From Nigrospora sphaerica (lineage: Eukaryota; Ascomycota; Sordariomycetes; Amphisphaeriales; Apiosporaceae): 64,000 nucleotides of DNA. The position numbers and the translations under genes are program-made. Positions 48,413-59,547 of the stretch are shown one piece after another; the stretch's first letter is position 1; the number at the start of each line of letters is the position of its first letter. The notes below the pieces were generated by a model. The model saw only the letters and a program-made list of their open reading frames with translations. It was not told the DNA's origin and did not search any database. The stretch covers positions 4,526,001-4,590,000 of the forward strand of contig JAGVVL010000022.1 in assembly GCA_018287875.1 (NCBI GenBank), given 5' to 3'.

Positions 48413-48484
48413 AGCGCCGCCAGTTGCGCCGCCAGTTGCACCGCCAATTGCACAGCCAGTTACACCGCTAGTTACACCGCCATC
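48413..48484. repeat. 12 bp tandem repeat
   Basis: Six imperfect units of the type CGCCGCCAGTTG decay rightwards mostly by transitions. A plus-strand frame would read Pro-Pro-Val-Ala repeats, but no gene is supported. Confidence 0.7.
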
Positions 48485-49117
48485 GAACCTTAAGCTCCGC
48501 GTCGCCTGTAATGTTGCTCCCTCTTTTCCGGTCTGTTTATGTCTAGGATGGCATGACCAACGGCGGAAGAATTGACCAGACAACAACGGTTGCTGGGTTG
48601 CCCCTGTTATCGTTCTCTGAAGGCAGCAGTCCTATGAGTTTCTTAAAGCAATCATATCATAGCCCCCAGAAACCGCTATTCCATGTCCCTCTCACTAGCG
48701 AAGTATATTCACACCCCGACCTCTAGTGCGCTATTTCTTTTCCCCTGTAGGGTCACTGATCGTACGGCTGTGTGTTACGAGAGTCCCTGCCATAAATGGA
48801 GATGTAAATGACCCTGCAATTCGCGCTGTAGCTGGTACGGAAATAGATGTCATCTGTGACCGTGCTGCAGCTTGGCAGTGCCCGAGTCCCCAAGTCCCGG
48901 TGCTTGCAAACCAATTAAGCGCTTGGACAGTTCCGAGAACCCCTCAACCAAAAGTTCAATTCGCAAGACATCGGAACTCAAATGATGGTTTCCCGCTTTT
49001 CCATTCGTCTCAGTACTGCCTCACACGGCTGTGCGTCCAGAGTCACGATTCGCTTAGGTCGCCGACTTTTCGCCTGCTCTTTGTATTTGTTTGTCTGAGG
49101 GTAGGAAGTAAATGGGC

Positions 49118-49124
49118 TATAAAT
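49118..49124 (+). promoter_or_regulatory. TATA box of the first secreted-protein gene
   Basis: TATAAAT lies about 135 bases before the ATG and is followed by a pyrimidine-rich leader with repeated TCTACATC, typical of an expressed fungal 5' untranslated region. Confidence 0.5.
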
Positions 49125-49259
49125 TCTACAGGAACCTCGCCTACGTACCGGCTATTCTTTTCTCTACATCAACTCTACATCTTCTCTGTATCCTTCTACC
49201 CATCTCATCATACCGGTCCATTATTCCTTGAAAACCAGTAGAGCTCAACGACCCTCAAG

Positions 49260-49730
49260 ATGTACACTCAACCTCTTTTTATCCTAGCTGCTGCTAGTGG
49301 ACTTCTAACTTCGGCTGTCAATGCCCTCCCAATCAAAACTCGTCAGATGTAAGGACCCCGTCGTGCCTATGAACTTAGTCTTGAGACCTCAGCTGATCCC
49401 CAAATTCAAAGTGGGAATCCAATGTCCTTCCTCCCAGTTGGCACGTCTCTTGAGGGCTTGAAGACCATTACTCCCGTCCCTGTCAATATCAACACCGAAA
49501 CACCCGTCAATACCAGCGGAATGTTTAACGGCGTCGCGGACGCCACCGCTAAGAGTACTTCCTCCGGTATTTCGGTAAGTAGCCGTCAATATATGCTATA
49601 CTACATTGACATGATTCGACTAACCACACAAATGTGCTACAAGGCTCATGACCAGACGCAAACACCGCCTGGCCCCTATGGTCCGGCTGGCTCCCATACT
49701 CCTGGTAGCCCGTACGCTCGATCGGCTTAA
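49260..49730 (+). CDS. Small secreted protein, candidate effector (possibly interrupted)
   Basis: The ATG opens a clear signal peptide, YTQPLFILAAASGLL then SAVNA, followed by LPIKTRQ with a dibasic-type site. In frame, a TAA occurs at 49350. Either a very short 30 bp intron (49349-49378) removes it, or the TAA is a CAA-to-TAA nonsense change; both keep the frame. Downstream, exons 49379-49574 and 49644-49730 are joined across a 69 bp intron (GTAAGT...CAAG) in phase. The mature part is Thr/Pro/Asn-rich without cysteine and ends PPGPYGPAGSHTPGSPY. Total is about 123 aa. It lies next to a repeat block and has a good promoter. The family is unknown and the role is inferred only from secretion and size. 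Confidence 0.55.
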
Positions 49731-50237
49731 GGCTCTTCAATGCCCTCTGAAATGGATGGTGCGGTGTGCGGTTGCGTAAAGAAAGATATTCTCATGAACG
49801 GTTTAGGTCTTACTGTGATAATCATCATAAGTGGGCGATAAAGGAGTAGGGTTTCTATAGGATATTATGACATAATATATTTAATAACTATTAAGTGTCG
49901 TATTTAAAAGATAAGTTATGGTTAGTTAACGCTTCTCTTGATATATACCATGCAGTATTTAATAAACGGCTATGGCTGTTAAGAAATTCATTCTGTTTAA
50001 ATCATAAGTTAGGTAAAGTACTCCTATTTCTCTGATAGTACTTGATATTATTATTGCATGGCTCTGTGACCTTCTGTATACCCCCGATAAAAAACTAAGC
50101 GAGAGACATCCATCACTAAGACCCGCTTCTTCCACTTTGCGGCCTTAGAATTTCGTGGAGAAAACGCAATTATTTCAAAACAGCAAGAAAGCATGTGAAG
50201 GGTAATTAGCCGGGGCCCCTCATTTTCAGATACAACC
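49731..50237. other. Intergenic sequence between two secreted-protein genes
   Basis: AT-rich. No gene seen. It holds the 3' ends of two converging genes. Confidence 0.45.
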
Positions 50238-50752
50238 CTAGTTTGTCGGGTAACTCTGGTTCGGAGGGTAGCCCTGGCTGGTGGGGTAGCCCTGGCTGGG
50301 GGGGTAGCCCGGGCTGGATGGGTAACGAACTGGGGGGTAGCCCTGAACCGGAGGGTAACCCTGGCTAGGAGGGTAGCCATGGTTAGGGGGGTAGGTTTCG
50401 ATTTCGCGGCACCCTCCGGAGCAGCCCACTGTACCGAGAGAGGAAGCACAGAGGAAGTTGCCCCAACCACTAGCAAATTTCAAACGTAAGTTAAGAATGG
50501 TATGTGTAACACGGTTGGATGGAAAATAACTTACGTATTGCCACACCCGCCACTGCCCCCGCCAAGAATGCCGTTTAGGGACCCTCCTCCTAAACTGTGT
50601 GATCAAAGTGATTCAGTATAGTATAACAAGATTTATATGGGTGGCGGGAGATGAACATACTCGGGGGTTCTCGTGTTCAACTTGATGGCTGCGGAGCTTA
50701 CGCCACCGACGAATACGGCGAACGCCGACATGGCTACAACCTTGAACAGCAT
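50238..50752 (-). CDS. Small secreted GYPP-repeat protein, candidate effector or wall protein
   Basis: Three minus-strand exons, 50752-50661, 50594-50535 and 50469-50238, with introns of 66 and 65 bp (GTATGT and GTAAGT donors, CACAG and GCTAG acceptors), close in phase to give 127 aa. MLFKVVAMSAFAVFVGGVSSA is an evident signal peptide. A Gly-rich stretch follows (LGGGSLNGILGGGSGG), then a few cysteines (CGN, LCAS, GCSGGC). The C-terminal half is a repeat of GYPPxQ units: YPPNHGYPPSQGYPP and so on, about eight units with Ser/Thr/Val substitutions. Tyr/Pro/Gln repeats of this kind occur in secreted adhesive or cell-surface proteins. It converges with the secreted-protein gene at 49260. The function is not known. 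Single-frame readings that ignore the introns miss the signal peptide. Confidence 0.75.
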
Positions 50753-52890
50753 TTCTTTTATCGTAAGCCTTTCGGTAGGAGAGCCAGTAGTCGATGGTGA
50801 TGATATTCATGTGTGAATGTTGAACCACGAAGAGAATCTAAGATGGTGCGAGAGCTCCCATTTATCCCAACTTCAATTGGACCGGCGTTTTCTCCGCTTT
50901 GCATTTAACGTCATGTGGTGGTAGGATACACACTTGGTAAATCCACTATTTCTGACCAGATAGTACATTTAGGGTGAATCCACCAACAGAAAGTTGCCAA
51001 CGTTCCCTAAAGAGTCTGAGACAGTTCCAGCTGAGCGGTATGACAAACGGTATTCGTAGCCAATAGATTTATACGAATCTTTGTATAACATACGTAAGGA
51101 GCATAGGAGCACAAAATTAGCAAGAGTTGGTTTCCTTACACTCGACTTTTCTCTTGTTGATTAGTAGATTAAAGACCAAGTAGCGTATGAACGACCATGG
51201 ATCACTCGCTCCAGTCATTTGCGGCAGTAATCAATATGTTTCCCCTTCAGTCGTTGCCTAGGATGCATGGATGCCCGCATCTTTAGCTTCCTCGTTAATG
51301 ATGAGGAGCATTATGGACAACAAGCGAATACACTTAGAGGCACGAACAACTAACACACTAGGAACTATTTCCGTTAGTTCGCATAAAGAGTCTTGTCATA
51401 CGTCATGCAGGTCTCAACCCCGCTGGGAGACGTGGCGATTTATGCACACGAGTAGCAGTAATGAGAATACGTATCACGAACCAGTGTTTGATTCGTCAGC
51501 GGAGCACCATGGATGCAATAGGTATCTAGGTAGCACGGTCTTATTCACATAGCACTGAAGCTTACACTCCAGCAGAATAGATGCCCAAGCCCTATGTGAC
51601 CTATGTAATATGGACTTCGTGTCTAGATCCCCTACCTGCATCTGTAATCCGGAACAGTAGGATTCTTTCGCACCATAGCCGAAGTGAAACATCGGTACCT
51701 CTGCCGTTTCGGGTGTGAATTGCATTAGCTAGCTCTCCTGGAATAAATTTGAGCATAATTCTGAACTTTTCTTTTTCCCATGTTAGCCCCTTAGGCGTCT
51801 AGCGCGCGCGCAGAAAAGGTGGATCGCCACGTTTGATTACTTATCCTCCCATCTTGTTGATAGGTGGTTCCCCGCCCCTGCTTACTATGTCTCGTTTGTG
51901 GGCGAGACACTGACCATGCACGCTGGCGAAAAATCGATCGATCTATGATGTGAGACCACGACCAACTGCGATCAGGCGACTGAGGATCCATGTAGTTGGG
52001 ACGAATGGTCTTACTAAACTAAGACACCGCATGACGATCCCAAGGAAATGCGACCTGGTAATTACGATGCATAATTCCTTGCCCGATGATGACGTAGCAT
52101 GTGTAAGGAATTCTCTAGCACTTGTAACGGTTGCTTCCAATCGCCACGTTAGCACACTGCATACTTGAACCTTAGTAGGCTTGTCTTCAGACGCGATACA
52201 TCATTTGTCACACCTGTTAGACTAGAAGGACTATCGAGATGTTCTGGGCAAAACCTGCACTGGTTCTGGATGATTTGCTATGGCCTGGGCCACCAGCTCC
52301 GAGCGCAGTGCCGTTATGTACTTCAAGACCTGTGCGAAACCGGCGCTAGCTCCTGGCTTGTCCCGAATTTACCCAGATCGTCTAGTTTCAGATGACCCGT
52401 ACAGCTGGAAATCTAGGCACACGAGCTTCTGACCCTTGGTTTCACCCGAGCCAATCAGCGTTGGGCTTTTGCTGGCATTGCCTGCGCCGCAGCCCGTGCT
52501 TCGTACGTATCAGACATCCTAAGAGGTACAATATCTAAAACATGAGGCTAGCGGTGCCTTCTTATTTATCACACAACGAGGAAAAAGCCGCCATGGTAAC
52601 GATGATTATCAGTAGTTCGGATGTTTATTAATCATCCGGACATTTATGAATAGTTCAGATATGAACAGTGTCTTTAGAAAATTCCAAGGAGGAAAAGAGT
52701 CTACTGTACTCTATTTCGCCGTTGTCTCTTAGTACAGCATCGGAAGATCCTTGACTCTGACATTTATCGGATATTATCCTTCCAGTGATACCTGTAAGCA
52801 TTTTGCTAAGGATCAACTCTCTTTATTAACTCAACATCGACCTCTCCATTTGACGTGGGCCCTCTACTTAGCTGATGCGAAGCACATATG
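50753..52890. other. Intergenic sequence between GYPP-repeat and Rds1-like genes
   Basis: About 2.1 kb with no supported gene. Open frames at 51271-51552, 51474-51725 and 51943-52395 have no domain. Near 52605-52670 there is a short cluster of CGGATG/TCCGGA-like words. No repeat family from elsewhere in the window was recognised. Confidence 0.4.
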
Positions 52891-54003
52891 CTAGAGAAGC
52901 TTAACACCTAGACCGACAGGCTGTTGGAGGATAATGCCAGGCCCAGTGATTAAAGACTCCCTACATGGAGCACCAGGTGTATCGGCGATGACGGCCGCAA
53001 TGACACCCTTTTCCTCAAACACCTCCGGAATCGTGACTCTGATTGCTTCTCCGGGCCACCTCCGAGTATCGATAGGTACAGTCTCGTTTCGCACACCGTG
53101 AAAGAAAACCGCATAGTAGTCCTTATCTCCATGGAACTCCGGTTGGTGATTCGGGTTAGGGAACGCAATCTCGATTGTCGACCCAGGGGCCAAAGATCTT
53201 GTGCCTTTTGCAGCGCTCAATGTGGGGAGTCCCCTATGCGGAGTCGGGAAAACCGGGTTCTCCTGAGGGCAGCTTCCTGGCACGACGAACTCTGCGGTAC
53301 CTTCTAAGACTTCGGTAGCATAAGGAAAGATGGTGTCGGATGGACCGCCAAAAGGGTTTGTCTTCCATATCTCGATGAGAGACCAGACCTCATGGCGGGT
53401 TTCGGTCTCGGCAATAGCGAGCATGGCACCTTTAGCCGTGTTCAACTGGACTTGCTGGACTAGGCCGGTGAGGAATGCCATGCTTGAGATCTCTAGGACC
53501 GTAACCAAGGCTAGGAAAGACACAGCGTCGTCGAAAGGAAAGGCGTATTGGCAGGCTCCTGGTTTGACTGAGGTTGGGGAGATCTGGTTCTGAAAAATCC
53601 GCAGATGGCCAGCTTCGTTGTTTCTTATCTCCATTATCCTCTGGTATGTATCTTTTGGCATGCCCAACTCGATGAAGGAAGACTCATTGAAGCGTTCCAC
53701 GGCTTCCTGGTAGAAGTTAAAGATGACCCATTCAGCGGCTAATAGGTTCTGCCAAACACGGTCGTCTATCCCAGGGCCGCCTTTTCGTGTGGGGAGTACT
53801 GCGTCGGTAAGGTTGCCTGGCCAGGTCGGCGACTTCCCCCAGTACGTGCTGAATATTGGGTCTTCTCCAGGAACAGGGCCCCAGTTTGGGTCGGCAAGCA
53901 TCTGGGACTCGGTGTAAATATCGCTCCCAGTCACCGGGGCCGAAACGACAGTAGCGCTCCAATATAGCACACCGACAATGCACAACACAGATCGAACGAA
54001 CAT
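52891..54003 (-). CDS. Secreted ferritin-like-fold protein, Rds1-like
   Basis: An intronless minus-strand gene of 370 aa when started at Met54003. This start places a clean signal peptide first (VRSVLCIVGVLYWSATVVSA, then PVTGSD). An upstream in-frame ATG at 54078 would bury it, so I prefer the shorter form. The body follows the Ferritin_2 family: WQNLLAAEWVIFNFYQEAVE, RNNEAGHLRIFQNQI, TVLEISSMAFLTGLV and ETETRHEVWSLIE. These helices carry Glu and His residues at ferritin-like spacing (E-x-x-H in NEAGH and ETRHE). The last 110 residues form a beta-rich domain. The family includes the fission yeast stress-response protein Rds1, induced by starvation and adenine limitation. Members are secreted or wall-associated; metal binding is inferred, not shown. 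The gene is GC-normal and undamaged. Confidence 0.88.
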   Translation of the reverse strand: MFVRSVLCIVGVLYWSATVVSAPVTGSDIYTESQMLADPNWGPVPGEDPIFSTYWGKSPTWPGNLTDAVLPTRKGGPGIDDRVWQNLLAAEWVIFNFYQEAVERFNESSFIELGMPKDTYQRIMEIRNNEAGHLRIFQNQISPTSVKPGACQYAFPFDDAVSFLALVTVLEISSMAFLTGLVQQVQLNTAKGAMLAIAETETRHEVWSLIEIWKTNPFGGPSDTIFPYATEVLEGTAEFVVPGSCPQENPVFPTPHRGLPTLSAAKGTRSLAPGSTIEIAFPNPNHQPEFHGDKDYYAVFFHGVRNETVPIDTRRWPGEAIRVTIPEVFEEKGVIAAVIADTPGAPCRESLITGPGIILQQPVGLGVKLL

Positions 54004-54374
54004 TGCGTTTCTCTGATCCTTAAGGAATGGAAAAAGCGGGTACCGGGCGAAAAGGTGAAAACAGTTAGAAGCCGACAAGGGTTAATGAATGTAAGGAATA
54101 AGTAAGTCCTTAGAACAATCGACTTAAGGTGGACAATTCTGATTAATATATAGATACCATAGTGTTGTGTAGGAGGAAGGGGTTTAAAGACTGATTCAAA
54201 AGGAAATTAATCTCATCTTATGAGAAAAAGAAGAGATAAGTGCGTAGTTAGGGGTGAACAAGCCTTACCCGTAGCGTTGTCGTAGTCCTCTAATTAAAGC
54301 ACCGACGTCCTCGCGCCATCCACGAAGCTCTTTAGGGCTGTAGAATTCTAGTGCATCAGGAAGATTGCCGAAGC
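54004..54374. other. Upstream region of the Rds1-like gene
   Basis: No gene. A TTAATATATAGAT stretch at about 54142-54155 could serve as a TATA region for the minus-strand gene. Confidence 0.35.
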
Positions 54375-54379
54375 GAACA

Positions 54380-54577
54380 TGTGGCAATATGAGGCTATCA
54401 CTAGTTCGCCTGTCAGGTCACGCGAGGAGCTATAGGGACCTGACGTAGGCCCCGTGGAGCATGTGGGGAGCTATCCCCAGCTACGGGTATATAGACTGCC
54501 ATCTCTGGCTCTTTCTTTTGTCCTTTCTAATGGATAACCTTGAACCTATCGCTTGCCACGCCTCCCCCAGTGCGATA
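54380..54577 (+). repeat. Solo LTR, family 1, copy 3
   Basis: A 198 bp unit flanked by GAACA (54375-54379) and GAATA (54578-54582). These are a 5 bp target duplication that differs by one C-to-T change. The unit end reads TGCGATA where other copies have TGCGACA, the same type of change. Confidence 0.85.
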
Positions 54578-54582
54578 GAATA

Positions 54583-55607
54583 TTTATGATCTGTTTCAAT
54601 GGTAAATCTTTAACAACGCTACTATATATTAGCAGCTTTTATTTTTCTGGACCTACCCTAACGTCGACATGCCTACGCGTGATAAGATGCTAATCAATAA
54701 TCAATTAGTGAATTCTATAAGGCCATCTTTTATTTGATTCATGCTTAACGATATCTATTTAGATGAAAGCAGTCGGTGTCCGATTATATGGCAAAAGATG
54801 TATTTTAACAGTAGAAGGCTGCTGCATGCTTCTCTAGTGAGAGTTCACGACTCGGTGCAGCCTTTAGGCCCTTGTCCAGTTTCCCAACATCATAAAAACC
54901 ACATGCGAGGAGGTGAAAAAGCGGACCTGAGTCCTTGCCCCGCATCGACCGAGTGTTAAAGGGGAATGATCAATAGTGTTACAGAACTAGCTGCCCGCTT
55001 TACGTTGATGTTCCTCTATGCTATCTAAATCCAGCACTTTTCCCGATTTGAAAGATGAATCAAATACTGTGGGCGTCGTGGCGATCAGGCTTAATCTGAC
55101 TAGAGTAGGCCAAGTGTCGAGCATGTCTCACTTGTCCTAATTTGCGCAGATCATTAAAAGGAGTGAATTCATTGGCTCGGAATGGAGGATCCGAGACATC
55201 TGCCGGTCCTACGAGGCCTTAACTCGTGGTTACGAGACCTATGATGTCGATCCGGAACAAACGCATTGGGTTTTTGATCCGAAGCCGTGAGCTGGAATTT
55301 CCATTGGGCAGCACCAAAGGCAAACGGGCGGTTCGATTGTCGCACTGCTCTATATCTCGTGGACACAGTAATATGACTAGCCAGTTCAATAAGCAAAGTC
55401 GTCCGCCGTGGGAACTAACCGCTAGAAGTTATATATTCGAGTGGGAAACAACAAATGCCCATGTTCCTCACATCCAAATCATTTCTCTCCGTATAACTTC
55501 TCACTCTCGGAGTGGCTCGCTAAAGAGGCTGTTCTTCCTTCCTTTCCAGCATTATAAGTGATAAGAGAGTGGCTCAACAAAGCTTCTAGATTTGCAGCCT
55601 ATCTATC
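54583..55607. other. Intergenic sequence before the second P450
   Basis: No supported gene. Open frames at 54741-54959 and 55226-55561 have no domain. The last 100 bases are pyrimidine-rich and probably include the P450 leader. Confidence 0.4.
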
Positions 55608-57319
55608 ATGAACAATGCATCAAGGGGTATTGGGTGGGAAGCACTACATCAGCATCCTTGGGCTTATGCAACTATCCCACTTAGCTTCCTTTTCATATCG
55701 ATTGCCCTCCTTTCTTTGAAAAGACCTGCTAGGTCATACTCACCTTTCAAGTTTCCTCTTTGGGCACCCTTAGAGATAGTACTTGCTACTTATCTCATCA
55801 CATCAGGTGGCCTTGGAAGCCGCATATAGTAAGTTGCACTATAACAGTGTAGCAGCTTCAGCTTTAACTGATAAACAAAAGTTGCCTATTTCGTCGCTAT
55901 GGAGGCTGCTTATATGGCATCACCTCTAAGCACCAGGTCCTCATTAATTATCCCCACATTGATCGGCTTCTGTCGCAAGGCCCTCATACCCTCGACAACT
56001 TCTCAAGTCAGCTCAGTCTCATGATACGCATTTTCGGTTGCCCCGACACATTCGATTATCGGCGCGATTGTGAGCTTGCAGTGAAGAAGCTTCTCGCTGT
56101 CGTGGAGAAGCAGTTCGCTAATGACGCTCACTCGACGGCACTCGTTAAGAAGGCAGAAATCCATCGGAGGGTTATGAACTTAGTGGGATCCTCGACATCC
56201 CCCGATACACAGCCGCCGTGGCAGCGCTTCGCAAAAACTTGCTTGGTCGCCAATAAAAGCCTTGAAGGCCAGCACACCATCGAGGTGGATCTCTACCGCC
56301 TTATCTGCGACTTTGGGGCCCACGCAGCGATCGATGTGCTTTATGGGAAAGACTTCCTAGATCGCAACCCATACCTGCTGGATGACTTTTGGGTATTCGA
56401 CCACACTCTGTTTCCGTATCTCATGGTTGGTATTCCATCCTGGGCGCCTTTCAGATCCATACGAAAAGGAGTCGAAGCACGTTCCCGCCTGCTATCCGCA
56501 CTAGAAGGATTATATCGTCGTGTCGATCAAAGCCAGTCAGCGGAAGCAATTGACTTTAGTGCCGACATGTCAGATGTCGGTGCCGCCGGTGGCCGAAACG
56601 AGGTCTACAGCCTTCACCATATTCCTATGACACACCGCGCCGCCATCGATTTTCCTTTCCTATGGGCGCAGAACGCGAACACTCAGCCTTTATTGTTCTG
56701 GCTCATCACTCTGATCCACTCAACTCCAGGTCTCTTAGAAAGGCTTCGCGCGGAGGTAGCCCCTTTTGTTACCGTCACAAATACCACTCTCCCCGAGATC
56801 GAATCGCTCGATATTGATGCGATACACAGAGATTGCCCATTACTTAAGTCTGCGCTCTACGAAACGTTTCGACTGTGTAGCGATCCTACGTCGATTCGAC
56901 AAGTAGTGCAGCCGGTCAGCCTTTCCGAGGACGATAACAAAGATTTTCTTCGACCTGGAACATACCTTTCTGTGTCTCTAGCTGCTAGACAGAGAGATCC
57001 TTTATATTTCCCCAATCCTAACGACTTTGCCCCGGAACGGTTTTTAGGGTTGCATAAGGACGGAAGGCAAGTCCCGCGAATGGGGAAGCTGAGACCCTGG
57101 AGCATTGGTCCAGGCTCCTGTAAAGGAAGAACGTTTGCCGAGAAGGAAATTCTGACAACGGCCGCCGCGATCATTACTGTATGGGAGATACAGCCGGTTA
57201 GCGGAGTATGGACGGTGCCTAGGATGGCACCAGGTACAGGTGCGAAAAAGCCACTGGATTCGCTTCGCGTTCAGCTAACGCGTAGAGCTTTAGCCACGGA
57301 TACGGGTGGAGGTACATGA
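55608..57319 (+). CDS. Cytochrome P450, CYP7/CYP8-like, with N-terminal membrane anchor
   Basis: Two exons, 55608-55828 and 55882-57319, with a 53 bp intron (GTAAGT donor, AACTGA branch region, AAAAG acceptor) in closing phase, give 552 aa. Residues 20-36 form one hydrophobic anchor and a second hydrophobic stretch comes at about 55-66. Helix I reads WAQNANTQPLLFWLI, the Asn-rich version found in CYP7/CYP8-like enzymes in place of the common acid-Thr pair. The ExxR is ETFR. NDFAPERFLG is the PERF block. The heme loop is IGPGSCKGRTFAEKE with the Cys thiolate. The protein would sit in the ER membrane and oxidise a lipophilic substrate, not identifiable here. The frame is intact although the next 3 kb is RIP-altered. 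The absence of a close neighbour with a biosynthetic backbone leaves its pathway open. Confidence 0.9.
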
Positions 57320-57656
57320 GTATAGCCTATAAGTCTTCATATACGGTACAGGTTATAAGTTATGGCAAAGGGGAGCTAAGTAGGTTTTAAGGGGTTGCTT
57401 TACCCTTATTATAGAACACGTTATTATGTATTTTTAATTCAATATAATTAAAAGACCAACTCCTTAGATTCTACCCTATTATATAACCTTAAATATATAT
57501 CAACGCTAACTTTAAAATCGCGAGAATATTATATAAAAATAAAACATATTTTAATAAATAGTATTTAACTAAACAGTTAACTAACTTAAGCTTTACTTAA
57601 GCTACGTAGTTAATTAAGCTACTATTAAGGTTTAAGGAACAAGAGACCTATTGATA
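57320..57656. other. AT-rich stretch after the second P450
   Basis: No gene seen. The composition switches abruptly to AT-rich decayed repeat. Confidence 0.5.
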
Positions 57657-59545
57657 TGTGACGGACCTAGGGCCCTGCCAATCTGGGCTAGCTGTTAAGG
57701 CCCTGCTACCTAAGGAAGTGAGGGCCGTGTGCTCGAGAGCAAATAATCCTGGCAGCGCCGCCAGCGCTGTAGTAGACAGCTTAATCTCTCTTCTGTTACT
57801 ACCTTGGTTAACGACTCATTAAATGGTAGCATCTCTTTTCGGTCTTTAAGGCCTAAACCATTGATTTTAGCATCGTGTAAACGGCTAGATCATTGTGTTC
57901 CACGCATATAACGAAGTCGTAAGTCCATTCCATCGTGACGATCATTAACAGAGTCCTAAAGGCAAAGTTAATAATCTGTGTTGAAAAACACTAACGGGTT
58001 ATAAATCCTCGTGTTGTATCGGTCGTCTAAATGAGCGTATTAAGGAGTCTTAAAGGCGAAATAAGCGTGTAGATTAAAATAATATTAATGATACGTGGCG
58101 AGGGTATTTAAACAGATAATAAAGTGTGGTATCCTTGTTAAGGAAAGGTCTTGCTACCCCACTTACCTAGTTAGGATATCACACCATAGATAGTTTCCTG
58201 CTCTGACAGCCACTTCGTGGCCGGCGGGCGAAATACATCATCTTTTTTCCCTTCACCCCAGTTTTTGCCATATTAATTAACTATTATAGCTGCTATTCAC
58301 CGCGGTTATAAATAAGAATAATATTTCCAACGCCTTAAACGGCGAGGTTAATATTAAAATAATTAGCCTAAAGGCATTAATTAATCACTTTAGCCTACAT
58401 TAATATTAACGCTTTCGCTTATACGCTCGCGACGACTTAATGGTTAAACGAGCGCGCTGATAAGGCTAACAATAATACTAATAGCTAGAGCCCTTAACTA
58501 GTCACTTTAGCAAACACTAATACTATAGATTTTAACTTAGAGACTCTTCCTATATAAGACTCCTTACGCGCTGAGATAGCTGAAATTAAGGCTAATCTTT
58601 AACGTTAATGTGAGCGCGAGACCGAAGACCTTCAACGCTAATTTTATCGCGTTGCTAAGAAATTTAAAACCTTAATAGTGCTATTACGCGTTAAGATAAC
58701 TAAAGTTAAAGCTAGCTACTAACACTGGCGTGAGCGTAAGGCTAAAGACTTTTAACGACGCTAATGTTAGCGCGCCGCCAAAGAATCGTAACGTTAATTT
58801 TAATAGGGCTTAAAACAGTATAACAATAAGTAACTACACGTTAAAACGCTCACTGATGTTGCCACCGTAGTTAAAACCGCCTTTATTAACGCCGCATTCG
58901 CTTTAAATGAGGAGTTGAACGCTGTCGCGACGGCCGCCGATAACACCACAGCGCTTAACACTAAGAATATTAATATAGCTTTTTTTTAAAACGCTGCCGA
59001 CATAGTTATTACTTAAGGCGTTACTGACATTAAAATTTAAACTAAGGTTAAGGTTAAGACTTCTATTGATAACGCTATTATGTTTAACGCTGAAAATCTC
59101 GACGTAGATGTTGTGGAGTGTTCCACTTTAAACTTTAAGGTTAATGCTGCTAACACTACTAACGCTGCCACTAACGCTGGCCTAGCTAATAACGTTGTCA
59201 TCTACGCAAATCTAGCTAGAACCGCTATACCTACGTGGATCGCTAGCCTTTACTTTGTATACAACGCGCTCTAATAGAGAGCTTAGTAATTAAAAGAAAA
59301 CAGCTAAAGAAATAAGGACCGTTATCTATTAAAGTTGCTTATTAAAGGTAAAGAGAGTTCTTTTATAAGTCGGCATATAATACGTTATGGACTTAAGGCC
59401 CTGCTAATTAAAGGTAGCTGTTAAGGCCCTGCTACTTAACAAAGTGGAAGCCGTGTGCTCAAGAGTAAATAACCTTAGCAGCGCCGCCAACGCTATAGCA
59501 GATAGCTTAATATCTCTCCTACTACTACTCTAGTTAACGACTTAT
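57657..59545 (+). mobile_element. RIP-decayed element with terminal direct repeats of about 165 bp
   Basis: Direct repeats at 57657-57822 and 59383-59545 match by eye (GGCCCTGCTA..., AGCGCCGCCA..., GTTAACGACT...) and differ mainly by transitions. They probably are LTRs of a small or deleted retroelement. The interior is AT-rich with repeated AACGCTAA/GCTAACGTT words. It holds a solo LTR at 58089-58275 and an open frame of 64 codons at 59080 with Asn/Ala-rich residues and no known domain. The orientation is not established; plus is only a placeholder. Confidence 0.5.
58089..58275 (+). repeat. Solo LTR, family 4, copy 2
   Basis: A 187 bp unit with a perfect duplication ATTAA at 58084-58088 and 58276-58280. 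Its last bases read TATTA where copy 1 has TATCA, a C-to-T change. Confidence 0.85.
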
Positions 59546-59547
59546 TA

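Larger units (their letters stand above)
48049..49259. other. Intergenic sequence before the first secreted-protein gene
   Basis: No supported gene. It contains a 12 bp tandem repeat (48413-48484) and, at its right end, a TATA box and a CT-rich leader. The open frame at 48726-49241 spans that promoter and has no domain. Confidence 0.45.

Noticed and set aside
48726..49241. 171-codon open frame before the first secreted-protein gene
   Set aside because: It spans the TATA box and leader of that gene and has no recognisable domain.
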